Source: Pseudomonadota bacterium (lineage in GTDB: Bacteria; Pseudomonadota; Alphaproteobacteria; Rhizobiales; Xanthobacteraceae). From it: a DNA stretch of 64,000 bases. A program made the position numbers and the translations under genes. The notes beneath the pieces were generated by a model, which saw nothing but the letters and a program-made list of their open reading frames with translations, searched no databases and was not told the origin of the DNA. Positions 33,178-41,340 of this stretch are shown here, in pieces. The stretch covers positions 5,225 through 69,224 of the forward strand of contig JAFAGM010000025.1 of assembly GCA_023422775.1 (NCBI GenBank), given 5' to 3'. The first letter of the stretch is position 1. Every line of letters starts with the position of its first letter.

Positions 33178-34647
33178 ATGACGATGCTCGGAAAATTCTC
33201 GCGCCGGCGCTTTGCGAAGCTTGCGGGTCTTTCCGCGCTCGGCATCGCGGCAGCGCGTGGCGACGTCGCCGCGCAACCGGCGGCCGACCGGCACGCGCCG
33301 GGCAGCTTCCCCAGGGATTTCGTTTGGGGCACCGCCACCTCGTCCTACCAGATCGAGGGTGCCGTCAACGAAGACGGCCGCGGCCGTTCGATCTGGGATA
33401 CTTTCTCGCACACGCCGGGCAAGATCGAGGACGGCACCACCGGCGACCGCGCCAACGAACACTACCATCGCTACAAGGAAGACATCGGCCTGATCAGGGA
33501 AACCGGCGCAAAGGCCTACCGGTTTTCCATCGCATGGCCGCGGGTGTTTCCGGAAGGAACGGGTGCGCCGAACCCCAAGGGCCTCGACTTCTACGATCGC
33601 CTCGTCGACGAGCTCTTGCAGAACGGCATCGAGCCGTATGCGACGCTGTATCACTGGGACCTGCCGCAGGCGCTCGAGGACAAGCGCGGCGGCTGGCGCT
33701 CCAGCGAAACCTCGAAGGCGTTCGCCGATTATGCGGGCCACATGGCCGCGCGCCTGACCGACCGCGTCAAATCGATCTTCACCATCAACGAGGCCGGCAG
33801 GTTCGTGACCTTCGGCTACGGATTGGGGATCGATGCACCCGGACTGAAGCTGCCGGATGCCGACGTCAACCAGGTCCGCCACCATGTCGCGCTCGCGCAT
33901 GGTCTTGCCGTGCAGGCGATCCGCGCGCGCGGGCGCGCCGGCACCAGGGTCGGTCCCGCCGAAAACCTCGCGACCTGCGTGCCGGCATTCGACACGCCCG
34001 AGCACGTCCGCGCCGCCGAGATCGCGACGCGCGAACTCAATTCGGGCTTTCTCGGCGTCATCCTGGAAGGCAAATATACCGACGGCTTCCTGCAATATGC
34101 CGGCAGGAACGCACCGAAATTCACGGCCGACGAACTGAAGATCATTTCGTCGCCGAACGATTTCGTCGGCCTCAACATCTACGCGCCGCAGTTCTACATC
34201 GCCGCATCCGACAAGCCGCCGGGCTGGCGCATGCTGCCCTTCCCCGCTTCATTCCCGCACATGAACTCCGACTGGCTGCGCGTCGGCCCCGAGACGATCT
34301 ACTGGGCGCCGCGGCTGGCGGCAAAAGTCTGGAACATCGATACGATCTACATCAGCGAGAACGGCACCTCGTCGGAGGACAAGGTCAGCGCCGACGGCCA
34401 GATCTACGATCTCGATCGCATCATGTACCTGCGCAACTATCTGCGGCAGCTGCAGCGCGCCACGTCGGAAGGCGTTCCGGTGCGCGGCTATTTCCTGTGG
34501 AGCCTGATGGATAATTTCGAATGGATCTACGGCTATGAAAAGCGCTTCGGCATCTACCATGTCGACTTTGCGACGCAGCGTCGGACCCCTAAACTCAGCG
34601 CCGCCTTCTATCGCGACGTGGTGGCCCGCAATGCGATCGGCGTCTGA
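33178..34647 (+). CDS. Tat-exported beta-glucosidase, glycoside hydrolase family 1
   Basis: A 489-aa GH1 enzyme that hydrolyses terminal beta-glucosides by retention. The N-terminal KFSRRRFAKLAGLSALG is a twin-arginine signal, so the folded enzyme goes to the periplasm. Typical GH1 features are FVWGTATSSYQIEGA, YRFSIAWPRVFPEG, LYHWDLPQAL, the nucleophile Glu in YISENGTS and the late WSLMDNFEW. The acid/base motif reads FTINEAGRF, where T-x-N-E-P is usual, so the Pro after Glu is Ala; activity may be unaffected or altered. The ATG at 33178 is used; the Met at 33184 is equally possible. Monocistronic. Confidence 0.92.
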   Translation: MTMLGKFSRRRFAKLAGLSALGIAAARGDVAAQPAADRHAPGSFPRDFVWGTATSSYQIEGAVNEDGRGRSIWDTFSHTPGKIEDGTTGDRANEHYHRYKEDIGLIRETGAKAYRFSIAWPRVFPEGTGAPNPKGLDFYDRLVDELLQNGIEPYATLYHWDLPQALEDKRGGWRSSETSKAFADYAGHMAARLTDRVKSIFTINEAGRFVTFGYGLGIDAPGLKLPDADVNQVRHHVALAHGLAVQAIRARGRAGTRVGPAENLATCVPAFDTPEHVRAAEIATRELNSGFLGVILEGKYTDGFLQYAGRNAPKFTADELKIISSPNDFVGLNIYAPQFYIAASDKPPGWRMLPFPASFPHMNSDWLRVGPETIYWAPRLAAKVWNIDTIYISENGTSSEDKVSADGQIYDLDRIMYLRNYLRQLQRATSEGVPVRGYFLWSLMDNFEWIYGYEKRFGIYHVDFATQRRTPKLSAAFYRDVVARNAIGV

Positions 34648-34663
34648 ATGCCGACCGCCAACC

Positions 34664-34891
34664 TCAATCCCGCGCGGCCTGCCGCAGGGTGGCCGAGACC
34701 GGGGTGATGGACCGATCGATTGCTACAGTCGTGGCGGCGGGTTCGTGCGCGAGCTTGCGCGCCGGTTCGTGATTGACGAACAAGGTTGCCGCCGTGCCCA
34801 TCAGCCCGACGTAAAGAGCAAACACGCCTGCGACCCACCTCCAGTAGATCTGGCGCTCGTCGGGCATGAGGCTTTCGAGTAAACGACGCAT
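34664..34891 (-). CDS. Small single-pass membrane protein, 75 aa
   Basis: A 75-aa protein with one hydrophobic helix (VAGVFALYVGLMGTAATLF, about residues 20-38) after a short acidic N-terminus, and a hydrophilic C-terminal tail. A strong GAGGAGG ribosome site precedes the ATG at 34891. It is convergent with the GH1 gene (gap 16 bp). No family recognised. Confidence 0.65.
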   Translation of the reverse strand: MRRLLESLMPDERQIYWRWVAGVFALYVGLMGTAATLFVNHEPARKLAHEPAATTVAIDRSITPVSATLRQAARD

Positions 34892-34991
34892 GGTTGCCTC
34901 CTCATCAGGAACCAGTTGCGGCGCATATAGCTTGGTCCCCAGACATCGTGTGTGATGCACTTCACAGATATTGATTCGAAACGGAGAATCC

Positions 34992-35312
34992 GTGACCGGC
35001 CAGGAATTGAAGAAACTTCGCAGTCATCTCGGCGAGGCCATCGGCAAGCCGCTGTCGGTCGCCGACATGGCTAAACTCTGCGGCCTGCCGGAGGGCGACG
35101 GCGCCGACACCATCCGCAAATGGGAGGTGACCGGGCCAACCGGGCCAGTCGCGGAGTTCCTCCGCATTCTGGCGATGGCCAGCGACCGCTATCCAATCCT
35201 CGAAATGTTCAACGTGTTCGACCGCCACGACGTCCCGGTGAAGGAGCGGCCCGCCCGCCGGCAGGCATTTCGCGAACAGATGCGCAGCGACGTGCGCCGC
35301 CGCATCGGTTAA
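34992..35312 (+). CDS. Helix-turn-helix-like small protein, 106 aa
   Basis: A 106-aa protein starting at GTG with GGAG upstream. The N-terminal half (TGQELKKLRSHLGEAIGKPL, then SVADMAKLCGLPEGDGADTIRKWE) looks like an XRE/antitoxin-like helix-turn-helix; the C-terminal half is helical and Arg-rich (RPARRQAFREQMRSDVRRRIG). It may bind DNA. It is divergent from the small membrane protein. Phage repressor or antitoxin origins are possible, but no toxin partner is adjacent. Confidence 0.68.
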   Translation: MTGQELKKLRSHLGEAIGKPLSVADMAKLCGLPEGDGADTIRKWEVTGPTGPVAEFLRILAMASDRYPILEMFNVFDRHDVPVKERPARRQAFREQMRSDVRRRIG

Positions 35313-35534
35313 CGGGAGCTTGCCGGGGCGCTTCAGGAGAGGCTGAAATTAAGCCTTTTCTTACCTTTGATTAGGTCTTCATTAAGCACAAAAAACGTTT
35401 GTCTGCCAATGGGTTGGGTTGCAGACCGCTGTCTCCCCAAAGTGACAGCATTTTAGGCAAATGCCGTCTATCTGCGTCGCCTTGGAAGGCGGCCACATCC
35501 GGTTCGCCGAAACGGTTTTTCGGAGACCAAGCAC

Positions 35535-36260
35535 ATGAAGAAGACCCTGCTCGCCCTCGCGGCCCTCGCAACCGTCGGCGCCGCCTCGCCGGCCCTCGGC
35601 GCCGATCTCGGCGGTCGCTACTATAACAAGGCGCCCGCCTTTGCCGCCCCGATCTACAACTGGACCGGCTTCTATATCGGCGGCCATGTCGGCGGCGCCT
35701 TCAACGGCAGCAACAATTTCAACGGCCCCGTGCTCAGCGATTACAGCGCCCGTTTCCTCGGCGGCCTTCAGGCCGGCGCCGACTGGCAGTTCTCGCCGAG
35801 CTGGGTGCTCGGCCTGGAAGGCCAGTACAGCTGGCTCGGCAACGGCGGCCTCAACGCGGCCTTCCCCGGCGGCTTCGTCTACACCAGCAACCAGCGCGGG
35901 CTTGGCTCGATCACCGGCCGGTTCGGCTACACTTGGGGGCCGGGCCTGATCTATGTCAAAGGCGGTTACGCCTATTCCGACAACGGCGACACGCTGACCT
36001 TCGCCGGCGTTCCGGTCGCCTTCATCCTCGATGGCAATCACCGCAACGGCTACACCGTCGGCGCCGGCGTCGAATACATGTTCGCCCAGAACTGGTCGGC
36101 CAAGGGCGAATACATGTACTACGATTTCGGCAGCACCCGCTTCGTGAGCCCGGGCGCGCTGGTGCCGTTCAACAACTTCCACTTCGACGAACACACCTTC
36201 AAGGTCGGCCTCAATTATCGCTTCAGCTTCGGCAGCAGCCCGGTGGTTGCGCGCTACTGA
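35535..36260 (+). CDS. Outer-membrane beta-barrel protein (Omp25/Omp31-like)
   Basis: A 241-aa porin-like protein with a standard signal peptide (KKTLLALAALATVGAASPALGA). The mature part starts with YNWTGFYIGGHVGGAF, the hallmark of the alphaproteobacterial Omp25/Omp31/RopB group, and continues with alternating strands such as ITGRFGYTWGPGLIYVKGGYAY. It ends in an aromatic-containing RY tail recognised by the Bam machinery. A rho-independent terminator follows at 36286. The 220-bp upstream region probably holds a strong promoter and a structured 5' UTR. Its role is envelope stability rather than specific transport. Confidence 0.9.
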   Translation: MKKTLLALAALATVGAASPALGADLGGRYYNKAPAFAAPIYNWTGFYIGGHVGGAFNGSNNFNGPVLSDYSARFLGGLQAGADWQFSPSWVLGLEGQYSWLGNGGLNAAFPGGFVYTSNQRGLGSITGRFGYTWGPGLIYVKGGYAYSDNGDTLTFAGVPVAFILDGNHRNGYTVGAGVEYMFAQNWSAKGEYMYYDFGSTRFVSPGALVPFNNFHFDEHTFKVGLNYRFSFGSSPVVARY

Positions 36261-36285
36261 GCGTCCTTCAATTCTGGATTGCAGA

Positions 36286-36317
36286 GGGCCGGCGGAAACG
36301 CCGGCCCTTCTTTTTCC
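36286..36317 (+). terminator. Rho-independent terminator after the Omp gene
   Basis: A perfect 9-bp GC stem (gggccggcg / cgccggccc) with a GAAA loop followed by ttctttttcc, 26 bp after the porin stop. Confidence 0.92.
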
Positions 36318-36465
36318 GGAAAGCGGAAAATCTCTGCAGAATTCGAGGGTCAGCGCCAAAATACCGTCAAAAAGGTCCGGGTTTTCCAAACTTGTTAACC
36401 GGGTACCGCGATACTGCCGCGCAAGGAAACACCCCCCTAGGTAGCACACGCGGAACGGCAGACAA

Positions 36466-38595
36466 ATGGCCATCAAGATCAGCAAACCAGGACTCAAGGG
36501 CTTCAGCTTCGGCGTCAGGGGCAGTCTATTCGCTGCCTTCGCCGTCATCGCCGGCATGGCGATCATCATCAGCGCAGGCGCCGGGGTTATGCTCGGGCGG
36601 CTCGGCGGGACCATGGGCGACCTGAGCGGGCGGGACATTCCCCGCCTCGCCGCCAGCCTGCAGCTATCGGCGCAGAGCACGAGCCTCGCCAACCAGGGGC
36701 CGGCACTGCTGGCATCGCGCAGCGAAGAGGCGCTGAACGACCGTACCAAAAAGATGAAGGAAACGCAGACGATCGCGCTGCAAAAGCTCGGCGAGATCGT
36801 CGAACTCGGCGCCGACAAGGCGGTCGTCGCGGCGCTGACCGAGAACGTGAAGAACATCGACGACATGATCCGGAGCCTGGGCTCGGCCGCGCGCGAGCGG
36901 CTCGAACTCGCGGCCCAGCACGAGAAGCTCTACGACGCGGTGCGCAAGGCGCAACGGCGCTTCATCGCCGCCGCCGGCCCTGCGGCCCTGGATGCCCAGA
37001 CCGAACTCCAGAGCATCTATGCCGCCGGCAGCTTCTCGCAGAACGACGCCATCAAGGGACACAGGGCGGCCGACCAGCTCGGCGACATCGCCGCCAGCGG
37101 CAACATGATCGCGTTCGACATGATCGCCGCGCTGTCGACCAGCAATGCCGAAACGCTGGAGGCCATCGCGAAGGACTTCCGTACCGCGCAGGCGCGCGTG
37201 AAGGCGAATGCCGACAAGCTGCCCAACACCACGGCGATGCGGGCGGTGAAGGCGGCTACGTTGAATTTGCTGGCGCTGGGCGACGGCAAGACCGGCGTGT
37301 TCAAGGTCCGTCAGCAGGAGCTGGACGCGGACGATTACGGCCAGACCATCCTGGAAGAAACCCGCAAGCTCAATGTCGGGCTCGGCATCAGCGTCCAGCA
37401 GCTGGTCGACGGCGTGCAGAAGGAAACCGACACCTCGACCCTGAGGGCGCGTCAGGAGATCTCGTTCGCGACCATGGCCATGCTCGGTCTCGGCGTGGCG
37501 ACGCTGCTTGGCTCGATCCTGTTCGTCTGGCTCTATGTCGGCCGCAACATCCTGCGCCGGATCAGCGCCCTGCAGCGCTCGATGCAGCTCCTGTCGAGCG
37601 GCGACCTCGACGCGGAGATCTATCAGACCCGTGCGCGCGACGAGATCGCGGAAATGGCGAACTCGCTTCTCGTGTTCCGCGACAGCATGATCCAGGGCCG
37701 CACGCTCTCCGCCGAGCAGGACAAGGACCGCGTCGCCAAGGCCGAGCGCGCCTCCCGCATGGAAGCACGGATCGTCGAGTTCGAAACCACCGTTCGCAAG
37801 GCGCTCGGGAGCCTGCAGACCGCGGCGGGTTCGATGCAGTCAACCGCGCAAAGCATGTCGGCGACCGCCGATCAGTCCAGCGCGCTGGTGAGCGCCGTGG
37901 CGTCCGCCGCCGAGGAAACCTCGGTCAATGTGCAGACCGTGTCGTCCGGCACCGAGGAACTGTCTTCCTCGATCGCGGAAATCGGCCGCCAGGTCGTCAA
38001 CTCGTCGGAGATCGCCCGCAAGGCGGTCGCGGAAGCCGGCGAGACCGATTCGACCATGCAGGGACTGGCTGACAACGCCGCCAGGATCAGCGTGGTGGTC
38101 GATCTGATCCAGACCATTGCCTCGCAGACCAACCTGCTGGCGCTGAACGCCACCATTGAAGCCGCACGCGCCGGCGACGCCGGCCGCGGCTTCGCCGTGG
38201 TCGCCTCGGAAGTGAAGAGCCTCGCCAACCAGACCGCAAAAGCCACCGACGAAATCCGCCAGCAGATCGTCAGCATGCAAACCGTGACGAGTTCGGCGGT
38301 CGGCGCGATCAGGAACATCAGCACCACGATCAGCGAGATCAACGAGGTCACCACCGCGATCGCGGCTGCGGTCGAGGAGCAGGGTGCGGCGACGCGCGAA
38401 ATCGCGCGCAACATCCAGCACGCCGCCGGCGGCACCGGCGAGGTCTCCAGCAATATCGTCGGCGTTTCCAGCGCCGCGACGCAGGCTGGAACCGCAGCCG
38501 GCCAGGTGCTGACCGCCTCCGACGCGCTCCGCCGCGAGGCCGATGTGCTGCGTGAGGAAATCGACGCGTTCCTGTCGAATATAAGGGCGGCGTAA
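36466..38595 (+). CDS. Methyl-accepting chemotaxis protein with long periplasmic helical sensor
   Basis: A 709-aa chemoreceptor. Membrane segments lie at about residues 20-42 and 335-358. The periplasmic part of nearly 290 residues is all-helical and resembles HBM or 4HB_MCP sensors, with GPALLASRSEEAL repeating character. A HAMP segment (ISALQRSMQLLSSGDLDAEI) leads to the signalling domain, whose hairpin tip is IQTIASQTNLLALNATIEAARAGDAGRGFAVVA. No CheB/CheR pentapeptide is visible at the C-terminus. The gene stands alone. The ligand is not deducible, but HBM sensors commonly bind organic acids. Confidence 0.92.
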   Translation: MAIKISKPGLKGFSFGVRGSLFAAFAVIAGMAIIISAGAGVMLGRLGGTMGDLSGRDIPRLAASLQLSAQSTSLANQGPALLASRSEEALNDRTKKMKETQTIALQKLGEIVELGADKAVVAALTENVKNIDDMIRSLGSAARERLELAAQHEKLYDAVRKAQRRFIAAAGPAALDAQTELQSIYAAGSFSQNDAIKGHRAADQLGDIAASGNMIAFDMIAALSTSNAETLEAIAKDFRTAQARVKANADKLPNTTAMRAVKAATLNLLALGDGKTGVFKVRQQELDADDYGQTILEETRKLNVGLGISVQQLVDGVQKETDTSTLRARQEISFATMAMLGLGVATLLGSILFVWLYVGRNILRRISALQRSMQLLSSGDLDAEIYQTRARDEIAEMANSLLVFRDSMIQGRTLSAEQDKDRVAKAERASRMEARIVEFETTVRKALGSLQTAAGSMQSTAQSMSATADQSSALVSAVASAAEETSVNVQTVSSGTEELSSSIAEIGRQVVNSSEIARKAVAEAGETDSTMQGLADNAARISVVVDLIQTIASQTNLLALNATIEAARAGDAGRGFAVVASEVKSLANQTAKATDEIRQQIVSMQTVTSSAVGAIRNISTTISEINEVTTAIAAAVEEQGAATREIARNIQHAAGGTGEVSSNIVGVSSAATQAGTAAGQVLTASDALRREADVLREEIDAFLSNIRAA

Positions 38596-38603
38596 TCCTG
38601 AGA

Positions 38604-38646
38604 CGGTCATTCCGGGGCTGTGCGAGGCACAGAACCCGGAATGACG
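38604..38646. repeat. Palindromic repeat (cgtcattccggg type)
   Basis: Arms ggtcattccggg and cccggaatgac around an inner gctgtgcgaggcacagaa hairpin, 9 bp after the chemoreceptor stop. It is the same family as 4123-4164. Confidence 0.75.
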
Positions 38647-38734
38647 AACTCAAATAGCACGCATGTCTTTTCCCGGTCCGGCCACCGCTTTTTCATCTGG
38701 CGCCGCGCCGCCTCTACCGCTAAGCCGGTAGCCG

Positions 38735-39796
38735 ATGCATTCGAAATCAGACATGGTTCAGTCCTCCGCGGAGGCACTCCGATACCCTTGGGAGAATCAC
38801 CCCGGCCACGACCAGGTCGTCGAGGTGATGCCGGGCGTGCTGTGGGCGCGGCTGAAACTGCCGTTCCGGCTCAATCACGTGAACATCTACCTGCTCGCCG
38901 ACGGCGACGGCTGGGCGATGGTCGATTCCGGGTTCGGCAACGAGGAAACCATCGCGGCGTGGACGACCCTGTTCGAGGGCCCGCTCCGGCATGTGAAGAT
39001 CACACGGCTGATCGTCACCCATTCGCATCCCGACCATGTCGGCCTTGCGGGGTGGATCGTCGAGCGCTTCGGCTGCCCCTTACAGATGTCGCAGGTCGAA
39101 TATCTGCAATCGGTCTACCATCAGAACCGCGGCACCGAAGAACGGAAAAAAGCGCAACGCTTGTTCTTCCGCCGTCACGGCATGGACGAGGACCTGACCG
39201 ACAAACTGCTGGGCCGCGGCCAGGATTATCTGAAACGGGTCTCGGTGCTGCCGCCGGCCTATCACCGTATCTCCCATGGCGACGAGGTCGTGATCGGCAG
39301 GCGCCGCTTCAAGGTCATCACCGGTGGCGGCCACGCGCTCGACCAGGTCATGCTGTATTGTGCGGCCGACAAGCTGTTTCTCTCCGCCGACCAGGTCCTG
39401 AGCAAGATCTCGCCCAACGTCAGCGTCTGGGCCGTCGAGCCCGAGCAGAACTCGCTCGGCGAATATCTGGCCTCGCTTGCCAGCCTGACCACCACGCTGC
39501 CCTATGACGTCATGGTGCTGCCCGGCCACGGCGTGCCGTTCTACGGCCTCAAGACCCGCATCAAGCAGCTCGCCGACCATCACGAGGACCGCTGCCGCCT
39601 GATCGCGGAAGCCTGCCGCGAAGTCCCGCAGACCTCGCGGCAACTGGTGCCGGTGGTGTTCAACAAATATCCGCTCGATGTGCACCAGATGGGCTTCGCT
39701 TCCGGCGAACTGATCGCCCACGTCAATTACATGCTCAACGAAGGCCGCCTGACCTCCGAAGAGACCGACGGCGTGCTGCGGTTCCGTACCACCTGA
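38735..39796 (+). CDS. Metallo-beta-lactamase-fold hydrolase
   Basis: A 353-aa MBL protein with the zinc motif VTHSHPDHVGL, a following Asp in FLSADQVL and a His in VLPGHGVPFYG. The second metal His appears as GGGHALDQ, not the PGHT of most members. A C-terminal helical region of about 80 residues is typical of glyoxalase II-like and RNase BN-unlike MBL enzymes in Bradyrhizobium. No signal peptide. The start could be the ATG at 38753, six codons on. It precedes hemA by 200 bp in the same direction, but the FixK box between argues for separate transcription. Substrate unknown. Confidence 0.85.
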   Translation: MHSKSDMVQSSAEALRYPWENHPGHDQVVEVMPGVLWARLKLPFRLNHVNIYLLADGDGWAMVDSGFGNEETIAAWTTLFEGPLRHVKITRLIVTHSHPDHVGLAGWIVERFGCPLQMSQVEYLQSVYHQNRGTEERKKAQRLFFRRHGMDEDLTDKLLGRGQDYLKRVSVLPPAYHRISHGDEVVIGRRRFKVITGGGHALDQVMLYCAADKLFLSADQVLSKISPNVSVWAVEPEQNSLGEYLASLASLTTTLPYDVMVLPGHGVPFYGLKTRIKQLADHHEDRCRLIAEACREVPQTSRQLVPVVFNKYPLDVHQMGFASGELIAHVNYMLNEGRLTSEETDGVLRFRTT

Positions 39797-39856
39797 CGCA
39801 GCCGTGAACGCACGGCGGACAAGCGAACCGCATCGCTGCAGGTCCCGCCTAGCGCC

Positions 39857-39870
39857 TTGATCCCGATCAA
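39857..39870. promoter_or_regulatory. FixK/FNR-type box TTGATCCCGATCAA
   Basis: A perfect TTGA-N6-TCAA palindrome 126 bp upstream of the hemA start. It matches the anaerobox consensus bound by FixK2/FNR proteins. In Bradyrhizobium japonicum, hemA is known to be under oxygen control through such a box. Confidence 0.85.
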
Positions 39871-39995
39871 TATTTGCTCCGCCTCCGGTGCATTCCGGAG
39901 CCCCGCCTCGAGGTGGCATTTCGCGTAGACATCAAAGCTGGAAAGGCTCTAAAAAGGCCCAAGCCAATCCGGCCCGTTCCGTTCCAGGTCTTGTG

Positions 39996-41225
39996 ATGGA
40001 TTACAGCCAATTTTTCCAAACCGCCCTCAACCGCCTGCACGACGAGCGGCGCTATCGCGTCTTCGCTGACCTCGAGCGCATCGCGGGACGATTTCCCCAT
40101 GCGATCTGGCACTCGCCGAAGGGCAGGCGCGACGTCGTGATCTGGTGTTCCAACGACTATCTCGGCATGGGGCAGCATCCCAAGGTGGTCGGCGCCATGG
40201 TCGAGACCGCCACGCGCGTCGGCACCGGCGCCGGCGGCACCCGCAACATCGCCGGCACCCATCATCCGCTGGTTCAACTTGAGCAGGAACTGGCGGATCT
40301 GCACGGCAAGGAAGCCTCGCTGCTGTTCACCTCGGGCTACGTCTCGAACCAGACCGGCATCTCGACGATCGCAAAGCTGATTCCGAACTGCCTGATCCTG
40401 TCGGATGCGCTCAACCACAATTCGATGATCGAGGGCGTGCGCCAGGCCGGCTGCGAGCGGCAGATCTTCCGTCACAACGACGTCGCGCATCTCGAGGAAC
40501 TGCTGATCGCGGCCGGACCCGACCGGCCCAAGCTGATCGCCTGCGAGAGCCTCTATTCGATGGACGGCGACGTCGCGCCGCTTTCGAAAATCTGCGATCT
40601 CGCCGAGAAGTACGGCGCCATGACCTATGTCGACGAGGTCCATGCGGTCGGCATGTACGGCCCGCGCGGTGGCGGCATCGCCGAGCGCGACGGCGTCATG
40701 CATCGCATCGACGTGCTCGAAGGCACGCTTGCCAAGGCGTTCGGCTGCCTCGGCGGCTACATCGCCGGCAAGACCGAGATCATCGATGCGGTCCGCTCCT
40801 ATGCGCCGGGCTTCATCTTCACGACCGCGCTGCCGCCGGCGATCTGCTCGGCCGCGACCGCGGCGATCCGCCACCTGAAGGGGTCGAACTGGGAGCGCGA
40901 TCGCCACCAGGACCGCGCCGCCCGGGTCAAGGCGATCCTCAATGCCGCCGGGCTGCCGGTCATGTCGAGCGCGACCCACATCGTGCCGCTGTTCGTCGGC
41001 GATCCCGAGAAGTGCAAGCAGGCGTCCGACATCCTACTCGAAGAGCACGGCATCTACATCCAGCCGATCAACTATCCGACGGTCGCCAAGGGCACCGAGC
41101 GCTTAAGGATCACCCCCTCGCCCTACCATGACGACGGCCTGATCGACGGCCTCGCGGAAGCGCTGCTGCAGGTCTGGGAACGGCTGGGCCTGCCGCTTAA
41201 CCAGAAATCGCTGGCGGCCGAGTAA
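39996..41225 (+). CDS. hemA: 5-aminolevulinate synthase
   Basis: HemA condenses glycine and succinyl-CoA to 5-aminolevulinate with PLP, the first step of haem synthesis by the Shemin route of alphaproteobacteria. The 409-aa protein begins MDYSQFFQTALNRL and shows IWCSNDYLGMGQHP, the glycine-rich GTGAGGTRNIAGTHH, the PLP aspartate region YVDEVHAVGMYG and the Schiff-base lysine in LAKAFGCLGGY. I start at the ATG at 39996; upstream codons are open but carry an intergenic composition. The FixK-type box suggests induction under low oxygen. Confidence 0.97.
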   Translation: MDYSQFFQTALNRLHDERRYRVFADLERIAGRFPHAIWHSPKGRRDVVIWCSNDYLGMGQHPKVVGAMVETATRVGTGAGGTRNIAGTHHPLVQLEQELADLHGKEASLLFTSGYVSNQTGISTIAKLIPNCLILSDALNHNSMIEGVRQAGCERQIFRHNDVAHLEELLIAAGPDRPKLIACESLYSMDGDVAPLSKICDLAEKYGAMTYVDEVHAVGMYGPRGGGIAERDGVMHRIDVLEGTLAKAFGCLGGYIAGKTEIIDAVRSYAPGFIFTTALPPAICSAATAAIRHLKGSNWERDRHQDRAARVKAILNAAGLPVMSSATHIVPLFVGDPEKCKQASDILLEEHGIYIQPINYPTVAKGTERLRITPSPYHDDGLIDGLAEALLQVWERLGLPLNQKSLAAE

Positions 41226-41340
41226 CCCTACCGCTCTCAATCCCCGGAATTGGGGCCGGCGGCGCGATGCGCTGCCGGCCCGATGCGTTTATAATCCCCC
41301 TGGTCCGGGTTCCCGGCCGAGAGGAGAGTGAGAAGCAGCG

